This document shows positions 15,256-23,338 of a stretch of 44,942 nucleotides of DNA, piece after piece. Under the pieces are notes generated by a model. It ran no database searches. It had not been told where the DNA came from and saw only the letters and a program-made list of their open reading frames with translations. This stretch comes from Robiginitomaculum sp. (GTDB lineage Bacteria > Pseudomonadota > Alphaproteobacteria > Caulobacterales > Maricaulaceae), in the NCBI GenBank assembly GCA_026982415.1, contig JALSHE010000095.1:1-44942 (forward strand), given 5' to 3'. A program made the translations under genes and the position numbers. The number at the start of each line of letters is the position of its first letter. Position 1 is the stretch's first letter.

Positions 15256-16702
15256 TACACCATTAACGGCTCTGATTGTCGGGGCAGGTTTTGCCGGAAT
15301 CGCGGCGGCGATAAAATTAAAGGAAGCCGGGATTTCTGATTTTACCATCGCCGAGAAAACTGGCGGCCTCAGCGGCACATGGTACGACAATGTTTATCCG
15401 GGTGCCGCCTGTGATGTGCCGTCGCATCTTTATTCATATTCCTTCGCACTCAACCCAAATTGGAGCCGCAGATTCTCTCCGTCTGATGAAATCAGGGAAT
15501 ATGTCGAGGATGTGGTAGAGCGTTATGGCTTGGGAAAACATATCCGCGCCCACACGGAAATCCTCTCGGCGGAGTTCGATGAAACTACGGCACTCTGGCA
15601 CGCCAAGACGAAAGACGGTGACATAATTACCGCACGGTTTTTAATCGCCAGTGTCGCCATTCTCGGCACGCCGAAACTACCGGACATAGACGGTATGGCT
15701 GATTTTAAAGGCGCACAATTCCATTCCGCCAGTTGGGATAAAAGCGTCCATTTAGAGGGTAAGCGTATCGCCATCATCGGCAGTGCCGCAAGCACGGTGC
15801 AAATCGCGCCTGTGGTGGCAAAAACATGCAGCGAAGTTTCCATATTTCAACGCACGCCCAACTGGGTCATTCCGCGCGCCGATAGAGCCTATAGCAAGTT
15901 TGAAAAAACCATGTTCGCTCGCTTGCCCGGTGCGATGCAGCTGACCCGGCTAGCCATGTATTTATATCTTGAATTGATGTTTTACCGGGTCTTTAAAGGC
16001 CAAGGCCTGATCCATAAATATGTCGGCGGTATGGCGAACCGGCTACGCAAGCGCAAAATCAAAGATCCGGAATTGCGGGCAAAACTCACCCCTGATTATC
16101 CCATAGGATGCAAGCGGGTTTTGCTATCGGACGATTATTACGACACTATCAATCGGGACAATGTAGAACTGGTCACAGACGGAATTGCGCGGATTAGCAA
16201 GGTTGGTGTATTGCTCGAAAGTGGCCGCGAAATTGCCGTTGACATCATCGCCTACGCCACCGGATTTCAAGCGACGGAATTTTTGCCGCATCTGGATTTA
16301 ACGGGTGTGGGTGGCGCGAAATTGGCGTCGTGGCGCAAGAATCCGAAAGCTCATAAAGGCTTGGTGATACCCAAAATGCCCAATGCATTTTTCCTGCTCG
16401 GGCCTAATACGGGACTTGGTCATGCCTCGATGATTTTGATGATCGAAGCGCAAATACCCTATATGGTCAATATGATGCAAGCCGTTCCGGACGGACAATA
16501 TTTCACGGTTAAGCCAGACGCCGTCAAAGCCTATAACGACAAAATACAAGCCAAACTAAAAACTTCCATCTGGGCGACCAGTTGCCAAAGTTGGTACAAA
16601 ACAAAAGACGGCGATATTCCAACCCTGTGGCCCTATCCAGTCTACACATACAAAAGCATGATGCGGCGTGTGGATATGGCGGAGTATGATATTCGGGGTT
16701 AG
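15248..16702 (+). CDS. Flavoprotein monooxygenase, Baeyer-Villiger type
   Basis: 484 residues from ATG 15248, chosen because GAGGGG lies 8 bases upstream; ATG 15242 is in frame but too close to that site. The FAD Rossmann motif VGAGFAGIAAA is near residues 11-21, and GTWYDNVYPGAACDVPSHLY is typical of BVMOs. The BVMO fingerprint FKGAQFHSASWD is at about 153-164, and the NADPH Rossmann motif IIGSAAS is near 177. These enzymes insert oxygen into ketones to give esters/lactones or oxidise heteroatoms, using NADPH and O2. The gene overlaps the protease gene by 8 bases. The TetR regulator just downstream may control it. Confidence 0.9.
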   Translation: MFDTPLTALIVGAGFAGIAAAIKLKEAGISDFTIAEKTGGLSGTWYDNVYPGAACDVPSHLYSYSFALNPNWSRRFSPSDEIREYVEDVVERYGLGKHIRAHTEILSAEFDETTALWHAKTKDGDIITARFLIASVAILGTPKLPDIDGMADFKGAQFHSASWDKSVHLEGKRIAIIGSAASTVQIAPVVAKTCSEVSIFQRTPNWVIPRADRAYSKFEKTMFARLPGAMQLTRLAMYLYLELMFYRVFKGQGLIHKYVGGMANRLRKRKIKDPELRAKLTPDYPIGCKRVLLSDDYYDTINRDNVELVTDGIARISKVGVLLESGREIAVDIIAYATGFQATEFLPHLDLTGVGGAKLASWRKNPKAHKGLVIPKMPNAFFLLGPNTGLGHASMILMIEAQIPYMVNMMQAVPDGQYFTVKPDAVKAYNDKIQAKLKTSIWATSCQSWYKTKDGDIPTLWPYPVYTYKSMMRRVDMAEYDIRG

Positions 16703-16765
16703 GCAATATTGCTAGAGGTTGACTTTCAGGTCGAATAAGTTACCCTGTGACTAGGAGGATGGTTT

Positions 16766-17365
16766 ATGACCACTAATATCGACCAACCATTTAACCGCGA
16801 AGCGCAATATACGGCAAAACGTCTTGCGGTTATTCGCTCGGCTGCGGGGGCGTTTCGTCGGCGTGGCTATCACAATACGTCTATGGTTCTCATCGCCAAA
16901 TCTCTCGGTCTGTCCAAGGCGGCGCTGTATTATTACGTTAAATCCAAAGAAGAAATTTTATATGAGTGTCATATCATGGTTTACGGGGCTATGGACGAGG
17001 CCGTGAAATCGGTGCGGGGGCAAGGAGAGAATGGGCTGGAGAAACTTAAGTTGCTTTACGGGGCATTTGCCGCACTTATGACGCGCGACGGTCTGGCATT
17101 GCTGGCCGATGTGGATAGCTTGAAAGGTGAGTTTCAAGCCACGGTTTTAGCGCGGCGCGGCAAGATTGAGCGGGCAGTGACCCGCATTGTCGAGGGCGGT
17201 ATGAAGGACGGGTCCATTAAAAAATCTGACCCTAAAGTCACGGTGTTTTTCTTTATGGGTGCGCTGAACTGGCTCAATGTTTGGTATGAACCGGGTGGGC
17301 GGCTCAGCGGAGAAATGATTGCTGATGCTTTTGTTGAGCAAATGAGCGTTGGTGTCGCATCATAA
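16766..17365 (+). CDS. TetR/AcrR family transcriptional regulator
   Basis: 199 residues. The N-terminal helix-turn-helix is at about 25-65, with RRGYHNTSMVLIAKSLGLSKAALYYYVKSKEE. A C-terminal ligand domain follows; TetR families with this N-terminus often sense acyl-CoA or hydrophobic catabolites. A strong AGGAGG precedes the ATG. It stands between the BVMO and the metallo-hydrolase, the natural place for a local regulator. TTGACTTTCAGGTCGAA at about 16719-16735 upstream might contain its promoter. The ligand is not predictable. Confidence 0.93.
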   Translation: MTTNIDQPFNREAQYTAKRLAVIRSAAGAFRRRGYHNTSMVLIAKSLGLSKAALYYYVKSKEEILYECHIMVYGAMDEAVKSVRGQGENGLEKLKLLYGAFAALMTRDGLALLADVDSLKGEFQATVLARRGKIERAVTRIVEGGMKDGSIKKSDPKVTVFFFMGALNWLNVWYEPGGRLSGEMIADAFVEQMSVGVAS

Positions 17366-17431
17366 ATGTATAGCGTGTATGTGCTCTCTATGGGGTGTTG
17401 CCCGCACAGATATTTCCTATAGGTTACGCCC

Positions 17432-18490
17432 ATGACTTCAACAAAACCAAAATATAAGCTTGAGTTTTTCACCGATACTGCGCCCGAAGCGGGTGTGGTC
17501 ACAGAAATTACCGACGGTGTTTTTTGGCTACGGATGACTTTGCCCATGACCGGGCTTGACCATATCAATTTGTATTTCGTGCGGGACGGCGACGAATTTG
17601 TTGTAATCGACACTGGGCTTGGTTGGAAAGAAGCCATGGACATCTGGGAGGGTGTGTTCGCGGACAATATGGGCGGCGCCCATGTTAACCGTGTCATCTG
17701 CACCCACTTACACCCTGACCATGCCGGGCTAGCTGGGTGGATGTGCCGCAAATTCGGCGCGCCATTGCTGATGACTATGGGCGAGTATTTTCTGTGTCGC
17801 TTGATGGCGGCGGATACGGGCAAGCCCGCGCCCAAAGAAGGCATAGAGTTTTACAAGCGTGCCGGGTTCACCAACGAACAAATCGAGAATTACAAATCTC
17901 GATTTGGCGGTTTTGGTAAGGCAATATCCGAACTTCCCAATGGCTATCAGCGTATCCGAGACAATGACCTTATTGAAATTGACGGGAGTGACTGGCAGGT
18001 AGTCGTCGGTTCTGGCCACTGTCCGGAACATGCGTGTCTGTATAACGAAGACAAAAATATCATGATCAGCGGCGATCAAATCCTGCCCAATATCAGCTCG
18101 AATGTAAGCGTCTGGCCAACCGAACCTGACGGCAACCCAATGGAAGACTGGATAACCTCTTGCCACAAACTCAGGGAAATCGTGCCCAAAGATACGCTGG
18201 TATTACCCGCTCACGGCATCCCGTTTCGCGGCGCCCATCATAGGCTTACGAGACTTATAGAGCACCACGAAAGTGCGCTGGAGCGTCTGTACGAATACTG
18301 TTTTGAGCCTAAACGTTCTACCGAAGTTTACTCCATGTTGTTTCGCCGAAAAATAAATGATGGCAATCGGCTCATGGCGGTAGGGGAGAGTATAGCCCAT
18401 CTCAATTGTTTGATAAAGCGCGGACAGATGGTGCGGTCTACGAACGCGGATGGGCACTATATCTACCGCTCTATAGGGAACGGCAAATAA
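17432..18490 (+). CDS. MBL-fold metallo-hydrolase with C-terminal winged-helix-like domain
   Basis: 352 residues. The binuclear metal site shows THLHPDH at 91-97 (His92, His94, Asp96, His97), a third His in GSGHCPEHACLY, the bridging Asp in MISGDQILP, and a late His in LPAHGIPF. The C-terminal ~80 residues resemble the small helical domain of LACTB2-like hydrolases. Such enzymes hydrolyse thioesters, lactones, nitrates or RNA. Next to a BVMO, lactone or thioester hydrolysis is an attractive but unproven role. Confidence 0.88.
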   Translation: MTSTKPKYKLEFFTDTAPEAGVVTEITDGVFWLRMTLPMTGLDHINLYFVRDGDEFVVIDTGLGWKEAMDIWEGVFADNMGGAHVNRVICTHLHPDHAGLAGWMCRKFGAPLLMTMGEYFLCRLMAADTGKPAPKEGIEFYKRAGFTNEQIENYKSRFGGFGKAISELPNGYQRIRDNDLIEIDGSDWQVVVGSGHCPEHACLYNEDKNIMISGDQILPNISSNVSVWPTEPDGNPMEDWITSCHKLREIVPKDTLVLPAHGIPFRGAHHRLTRLIEHHESALERLYEYCFEPKRSTEVYSMLFRRKINDGNRLMAVGESIAHLNCLIKRGQMVRSTNADGHYIYRSIGNGK

Positions 18491-18573
18491 CCAAACACAA
18501 TCTTGTGCGCATAAACCCCTTATAAACCTTAATCGTTTAGTACTATAAAAAACAAATTGAGGGCTTTCTCGCT

Positions 18574-19497
18574 GTGAAAACCGAACACCAAATTGCCGTG
18601 CTTTTACCAGCTTATAACGAAGAAGAAGGGTTAGCCCATGTCATAGAGGGTTTTGCCAAATCTTTGCCTCATGCCCGTATCATAGTTTGCGATAATAATT
18701 CCAAGGACAAAACCGCCGAAGTGGCGCGGGCGGCAGGCGCAGAAGTTTGGCATCAAGCCTTGCCCGGCAAGGGGAATGCTATGCGGCGTTTGTTCCGGGA
18801 AATAGACGCGGACATATATATCATGTGTGATGCGGACGGTTCCTATGATGCGTCGGCAGCGCCCGAATTAGTCGAGAAATTGGTTGACGAGAAGCTGGAT
18901 ATGATTGTAGCGGCACGGGCATCGGGGGACGAGAAATACCGCCCTGGCCATGCGCTGGGTAATAAGGTGTTTACCTGGGCCATGGGCGCGGCCTTTGGTC
19001 GGCACTTTACCGACATTTTTTCCGGCTATAGAATTTTCTCCAAGCGTTTTGTCAGATCATTCCCCATGATGTCGGATAAATTTGAGATCGAAGCCGAAAT
19101 GACCATTCATTGTCTGGAGCTGCGCTTACCGTTCGCCGAAGTCCCGGTGCCGTTTTTTGACCGTATCGGCGGCGAGAGTAAATTGTCTACATTCGGGGAC
19201 GGGGCACGCATAGCCTGGTTGATGGGAAAGCTATACCGGGATCAGCAACCCATGCGGTTCTTTTTATTGGGTGCGTTGGTTATCAGCCTGATGAGCTTGG
19301 CCATTGGCCTGCCCGTTGTGTTCGAATATTTTGAAACCGGGGAGGTTGATAGATTTCCTACGGCTTTCTTATCGGCATTTTTAGCTTTGGGTGCGGCGCT
19401 TTCCCTGACCTGCGGTATCATTTTGGACACGGTTAAACGCCTGCGTATCCAACAAAAAATGCAAGCCTATCTCAGCGCTTTTACGCACGAGCGCTAA
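18574..19497 (+). CDS. Family 2 glycosyltransferase with C-terminal membrane helices
   Basis: 307 residues from a GTG start. The GT-A fold begins with VLLPAYNEEEGL. The nucleotide-sugar site is IIVCDNNSKDKTAEVA, and the DxD-type metal motif is IYIMCDADGSYD near residues 87-98. Two membrane segments at about 228-250 and 266-290 anchor it, as in polyprenol-phosphate-sugar synthases (DPM1/GtrB-like). It probably transfers a sugar to a lipid carrier at the cytoplasmic face. Neighbours give no clue to the pathway; it appears to be a stand-alone gene. Confidence 0.88.
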   Translation: MKTEHQIAVLLPAYNEEEGLAHVIEGFAKSLPHARIIVCDNNSKDKTAEVARAAGAEVWHQALPGKGNAMRRLFREIDADIYIMCDADGSYDASAAPELVEKLVDEKLDMIVAARASGDEKYRPGHALGNKVFTWAMGAAFGRHFTDIFSGYRIFSKRFVRSFPMMSDKFEIEAEMTIHCLELRLPFAEVPVPFFDRIGGESKLSTFGDGARIAWLMGKLYRDQQPMRFFLLGALVISLMSLAIGLPVVFEYFETGEVDRFPTAFLSAFLALGAALSLTCGIILDTVKRLRIQQKMQAYLSAFTHER

Positions 19498-19562
19498 ATG
19501 TGAGCGCCAATCTCGCAAAAACGTGTCTGGTTTGTGAGGATAGGTTCGACTAACTATCCCAC

Positions 19563-20201
19563 ATGAACAAAATACAAAAAACAATTATAGTAGGTTTTGC
19601 GGCGGCTTTGGTTGCCTGCGGGACTGCCGCCTCCCAAAGTAGCGGGCAAGAAATGACCAAAGCGGAAGAGGTTAAGGCAGCCAACCGTGCTGAAGCCGTA
19701 TTTGCTGGCGGGTGCTTTTGGTGTGTTGAAGCGGATTTTGAAAAACTGCCCGGTGTAATCGAAGCCATATCCGGCTATGCCGGCGGACATGTTAAAAACC
19801 CGACCTATAAACAAGTGGTGGGTGGCGGGACGGGTCATTACGAGGTTGCTAAAATTATTTACGATCCTGGCAAAGTCAGCTACGGCGAACTGCTGGAACA
19901 TTTTTGGACAACCGTAGATCCGACAGACGACGGCGGCCAATTTTGTGACCGTGGCCAGTCCTACGCAACGGCAATTTTTGCAAGCACAGAGCAAATAGAA
20001 ACGGCACGTGCATCAAAAAAAGCCCTGCAAGCTTCTGGCCGTTTAAAGAAAAAAGTGGTCACACCCGTAATCAAAGCCGTGCCGTTCTATAAGGCGGAAA
20101 CCTATCACCAAGACTATTACAAGAAAAACCCCATACGCTATAAATATTACAGAACTGGCTGCCGCCGCGACAAGCGCCTCAAGCAAATTTGGGGCAAATA
20201 G
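19563..20201 (+). CDS. msrA: Exported peptide-methionine (S)-S-oxide reductase MsrA
   Basis: 212 residues. The N-terminal ~25 residues form a signal with a lipobox-like ALVACG (Cys19), so the enzyme is probably a periplasmic lipoprotein. The catalytic motif is GGCFWC with nucleophile Cys51. Downstream are GYAGGHVKNPTYKQVVGGGTGHYE, the TTVDPTDDGGQFCDRGQSY block, and YHQDYY near the end. It reduces Met-S-sulfoxide in proteins exposed to oxidants. The C-terminal Cys in YRTGCRR may act in recycling. The 3' end is 3 bases from the convergent flavin-reductase stop. Confidence 0.95.
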   Translation: MNKIQKTIIVGFAAALVACGTAASQSSGQEMTKAEEVKAANRAEAVFAGGCFWCVEADFEKLPGVIEAISGYAGGHVKNPTYKQVVGGGTGHYEVAKIIYDPGKVSYGELLEHFWTTVDPTDDGGQFCDRGQSYATAIFASTEQIETARASKKALQASGRLKKKVVTPVIKAVPFYKAETYHQDYYKKNPIRYKYYRTGCRRDKRLKQIWGK

Positions 20202-20203
20202 GC

Positions 20204-20695
20204 TTAAAACAAATTGCCAATTCCCGCATACTGACCACCGTGGAAAACTAGGGGGGTGGTGTTGTTACGGCTAAACTTTAGAACCTCACCGACGATTATT
20301 ATATGATCGCCACCTGCATAATGATGCGCGGTTTTGCATTCAAACAGGGCGGAGTATTCCGGTAAAATAGGCACTCCGCCAAGGCCTTTACTGGTCTTGA
20401 TGCCGTCAAATTTATCAGTGCCAGGTTTGGCAAAGCAATTAGACAATGCGTCTTGGCCCGAACCGAGCACATGCACATTGAAGTGTTTAGTGTGCTCAAA
20501 AGCTGGCAAGCTATAAGCGGATTTATCAAGTGACCAAAGTATCATAGGCGGTTTCATAGACAGGCTGTTAAAGCTTGATGCGGTTACACCGACGGCCTCT
20601 CCCGCCTTGTCCAAAGTCGTGACTATGGTGACCCCCGTGGCAAATTGCCCCAGAGTTTTGCGAAATTCAGCTTTGTCAAAATCTGCGTTGCTCAT
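20204..20695 (-). CDS. Flavin reductase family protein (reductase component of a two-component monooxygenase)
   Basis: 163 residues of the FMN-binding split-barrel flavin reductase family. It begins FRKTLGQFATGVTIVTT and contains VGVTASSFNSLSMKPPMILWSLD, a classic flavin/NAD(P)H site, and GGDHIIIVGEVL with the conserved Gly-Asp-His. It would supply reduced FMN/FAD to an oxygenase by diffusion. The divergent acyl-CoA-dehydrogenase-fold gene (20869) is its probable partner, as in HsaA/HsaB and related hydroxylases. The shared intergenic region carries an inverted repeat at 20781-20795. Confidence 0.9.
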   Translation of the reverse strand: MSNADFDKAEFRKTLGQFATGVTIVTTLDKAGEAVGVTASSFNSLSMKPPMILWSLDKSAYSLPAFEHTKHFNVHVLGSGQDALSNCFAKPGTDKFDGIKTSKGLGGVPILPEYSALFECKTAHHYAGGDHIIIVGEVLKFSRNNTTPLVFHGGQYAGIGNLF

Positions 20696-20780
20696 GTTTA
20701 ATCCGGTAACTTTGCGAATGAACGCCTCATATGCTCAATATAACAAACTGCGCCCGTGCCATGCCTAGCCAGCTATTGGT

Positions 20781-20795
20781 GACCATTATATGGTC
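20781..20795. promoter_or_regulatory. Inverted repeat between divergent flavin reductase and monooxygenase genes
   Basis: GACCAT-TAT-ATGGTC is a perfect 6-bp inverted repeat with a 3-base spacer, in the middle of the 173-base divergent region. It has the size and place of an operator, possibly for the TetR protein at 16766. I found no obvious second copy near that gene. Confidence 0.4.
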
Positions 20796-20868
20796 GCACT
20801 CTTAAGCCTGCAATGGTTTAACAGTGAAACTCTGTAGATTTAGAAAATGAATTTAGGGAGAGAAAAAT

Positions 20869-22080
20869 ATGAGCGAAGTGACATTAGATGTATTGATAGA
20901 GCGCGCGCGCGGCTTGATTCCGATTTTGAAAGAGCGCGCCCTTGACACCGAACGTCGCCGTGAATTGCTCCCGGAAACTATGGCGGACTTACACCGCCTT
21001 GGTCTACTAAAATACTATCAACCCAAGATGTTTGGCGGCTATGAGATGGATTGGGGTGCCCACGCCCATATCGCGACGGAGCTTGCCAAGGGTTGTACAT
21101 CGACCGCATGGATACAATGCGTGGTCGGGTCACACACATGGATGGCGGCGCGGTTTGGCATGGAAGCGCAAAAAGAAATGTTCGCAGATCCGGATGTATT
21201 GATCGCTACGGCCTTTGCTGGTGGGCGCAATGTTGAAGTAAAAGTTGTTGAGGGTGGGTATCGTTTGACCGGAGAGTGGTCATTTGCATCCGGCTTATCC
21301 CATTCAGAGTGGGCAATCGTCGGTAGCCAGACTAAATCTGCAACGCGCGATGAATACGAAATGACCCTTTTCGCCTTGCCCGAAGCTGATTTTGGCCAAG
21401 TGGATAACTGGTATGTATCTGGGCTGCGCGGCTCCGGTTCAATGAACATCAAAATCGAAGATGCATTTATCCCGGAACACCGGACCATTCCCATCAGCAC
21501 ATTTGACAGCGGTACGGCAGAGGGTGCCAAAGCTCACAATTGTTATTCCTACCAAGCCTATATGCCGGAATATTTCTTCTCGGTGCCTTTAGGGCCGATC
21601 ATCGGGACGGCAATGGGGGCTATGGATGCCTATTTGGAAATAACAAAAAAACGTTTCGGCGCTATGTTTGGAGAAAAGGTTGCAGACCAAATACCCGTGC
21701 AAACCCGGGTCGCGGAAAGTACGGCGGAAATCGCAGCCGCAAAGCTGCTGTTTGACCGGGTGTTCGAGACCTTGCATGAACGCGGCTCTAAGCACGAGCG
21801 TGTCAACAAAGATGAATTGGTGCGTTTGAAGCGCGATTGCGTATTTGTCGGTAAATTATGCTCACAAGCAGTGACGCGGCTCGTTAAAATGATGGGTGCC
21901 AGCGGGCTTTCCGACACCAATCCCGTACAGCGTTTCCACCGCGATATGGAAGCCCTGACGGCTCACCAAAGCCAGCAATGGGAAATCGGCATGATGCCTA
22001 TTGGCCGTTATGCTCTGGGTATTGAAACTGGCAACCAAATTATTGACAGTGCGCCAGAGGGCGACGGGTTTTTATACTAG
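20869..22080 (+). CDS. Acyl-CoA dehydrogenase-fold flavin-dependent monooxygenase (HsaA-like oxygenase component)
   Basis: 403 residues. The fold is that of acyl-CoA dehydrogenases, but the motifs are those of group D flavoprotein monooxygenases. These are an N-terminal LIPILKERALDTERRRELLPETMADLHRLGLL, the helix GCTSTAWIQCVVGSHTWMAARF, and a C-terminal QRFHRDMEALTAHQSQQWE in place of a catalytic Glu. HsaA-type enzymes hydroxylate phenols (steroid ring A) using reduced flavin from a partner, here most likely the divergent reductase. A strong AGGGAGAG precedes the ATG. The MDR oxidoreductase starts 2 bases after the stop and should be co-translated. The substrate is not predictable. Confidence 0.88.
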   Translation: MSEVTLDVLIERARGLIPILKERALDTERRRELLPETMADLHRLGLLKYYQPKMFGGYEMDWGAHAHIATELAKGCTSTAWIQCVVGSHTWMAARFGMEAQKEMFADPDVLIATAFAGGRNVEVKVVEGGYRLTGEWSFASGLSHSEWAIVGSQTKSATRDEYEMTLFALPEADFGQVDNWYVSGLRGSGSMNIKIEDAFIPEHRTIPISTFDSGTAEGAKAHNCYSYQAYMPEYFFSVPLGPIIGTAMGAMDAYLEITKKRFGAMFGEKVADQIPVQTRVAESTAEIAAAKLLFDRVFETLHERGSKHERVNKDELVRLKRDCVFVGKLCSQAVTRLVKMMGASGLSDTNPVQRFHRDMEALTAHQSQQWEIGMMPIGRYALGIETGNQIIDSAPEGDGFLY

Positions 22081-22082
22081 GC

Positions 22083-23111
22083 ATGGGCGAAAATCGACAA
22101 CTTAGGCTCAAGCGTAATATCAAGCAGGGTGAAGCGATTTCTCTGGATTTGTTTGATATGGTTACGGCACCAATCCCGGAGCCGGGCGTAGGGCAATTCC
22201 TTATGAAAACCGTGGCGCTAGGGACATCCCCCGCGCAACGGGCATATTTGATGGGCGCGGATTCGCGTTTTCATGAGCCCTTGGATATTGGTGAATTGAT
22301 GCGCGGGCGCGGTATCGGTTCAGTGCTTAAATCCAATCATCCTGATTATAAAGTCGGAGATGTCGTGGCCTGTTCAACTGGCTGGCAAGATTATAGCATA
22401 CAAGACGGCGACCAAACGCGGATGCCAGTTAAGACCTTGCAAAAAATCCATGCACCAAGCGAACCGCTATATTTGCACCTCGGAACGCTCGGCGCATCTG
22501 GTTTCGCGGCCTATTACGGCCTGTTGGATGTGGCAAAACCTGTGAAGGGCGATACGGTTCTGGTATCGTCTTGCGCGGGTGGGGTTGGATCTATCGCCGC
22601 CCAAATCGCCAAGCTTAAAGGCTGCACTGTGGTCGGCATTGCAGGCGGCCCGGATAAATGCGCCTGGATAAAATCAAAGCTCGGCATTGACCATGCTATT
22701 GATTACAAGAACGAAGATATTTACGAAAAACTGGCTGAATATTGCCCGAACGGTGTCGATGTGTATTTCGATAATGTCGGTGGTGAGACGCTGGACGCGG
22801 CGCTGAAAAACCTGGCTCTGCGCGGACGTATCGTAATTTGCGGCCTAATCTCGACGGAATATCACGAACCACCACTGCCGGGGCCGCGCCATTATTATAA
22901 TTTGATCTATAAACGCGCCCGTATGGAGGGGTTTTTCGTTTGGGACTATTTCGAGCAATTCGCAGACGCGGAAGCCGAGTTAACCGATTGGTATAAACAA
23001 GGCAGAATCAAGCCAACGGAACGCGTATTTAAAGGCTTGGAGGCAGCTCCTGAAGCCCTGCAGAGCCTATTTTCAGGTGTGGATACAGGGATTAAAGTGA
23101 TCGAGCTTTAG
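22083..23111 (+). CDS. NADP-dependent MDR oxidoreductase (leukotriene/curcumin reductase-like)
   Basis: 342 residues of the zinc-independent medium-chain dehydrogenase/reductase family. The N-terminal GroES-like domain is followed by SGFAAYYGLLDVAKPVKGDTVLVSSCAGGVGSIAAQIAKLKGC, with the NADP-binding glycine motif near residues 160-168. GVDVYFDNVGGETLDAAL and a C-terminal GIKVIEL also fit. Relatives reduce the C=C bond of enones/enals. Two bases after the monooxygenase stop, it belongs to that operon and may process its product. A palindromic repeat (23136) follows and could end the transcript. Confidence 0.92.
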   Translation: MGENRQLRLKRNIKQGEAISLDLFDMVTAPIPEPGVGQFLMKTVALGTSPAQRAYLMGADSRFHEPLDIGELMRGRGIGSVLKSNHPDYKVGDVVACSTGWQDYSIQDGDQTRMPVKTLQKIHAPSEPLYLHLGTLGASGFAAYYGLLDVAKPVKGDTVLVSSCAGGVGSIAAQIAKLKGCTVVGIAGGPDKCAWIKSKLGIDHAIDYKNEDIYEKLAEYCPNGVDVYFDNVGGETLDAALKNLALRGRIVICGLISTEYHEPPLPGPRHYYNLIYKRARMEGFFVWDYFEQFADAEAELTDWYKQGRIKPTERVFKGLEAAPEALQSLFSGVDTGIKVIEL

Positions 23112-23135
23112 TTCCGTTTCGGTTTTACCCCCGCC

Positions 23136-23209
23136 TGTCACCCCGGACATGATCGGGGGTCTCGCGCTCGCCGCAAGTTATGAAATCCCGGGGCAAGCCC
23201 GGGATGACA
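23136..23209. repeat. Palindromic intergenic element (REP-like)
   Basis: A 74-base element with near-perfect terminal inverted repeats: TGTCACCCCGG at the left and CCGGGATGACA at the right match 10 of 11. The right half also folds as CCCGGG-CAAG-CCCGGG. Elements of this TGTCA(C/T)CCCGG type are common in alphaproteobacterial genomes. It lies 25 bases after the MDR gene and may act as its terminator. Confidence 0.65.
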
Positions 23210-23247
23210 ATATACTAATTGTGAACCCAATTAAACGCGAAACGCTA

Positions 23248-23290
23248 TAGAAAACTAGAAAACTAGAAAACTAGAAAACTAGAAAACTAG
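23248..23290. repeat. Tandem 8-bp repeat, five copies of TAGAAAAC
   Basis: Five exact copies run from 23248 to 23287, followed by a partial TAG. Each junction creates CTAG, a tetramer usually avoided in bacterial DNA. It lies between the palindromic element and the 3' end of prfH (48 bases away). An 8-bp unit changes length by slippage but is outside any reading frame I can support. Confidence 0.8.
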
Positions 23291-23338
23291 TTTAGTGTCT
23301 GTAAGCAAGCAATATTAAATGGTTTTATTATTGAACGT

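Noticed and set aside
16719-16747. Sigma-70 promoter for the TetR gene (TTGACT with a -10 17 bases on)
   Set aside because: The -35 is good, but the expected -10 reads ACCCTG, so I did not annotate it.
23248-23290. The 8-bp tandem array as a CRISPR
   Set aside because: The units are 8 bases and contiguous, with no spacers and no cas genes.
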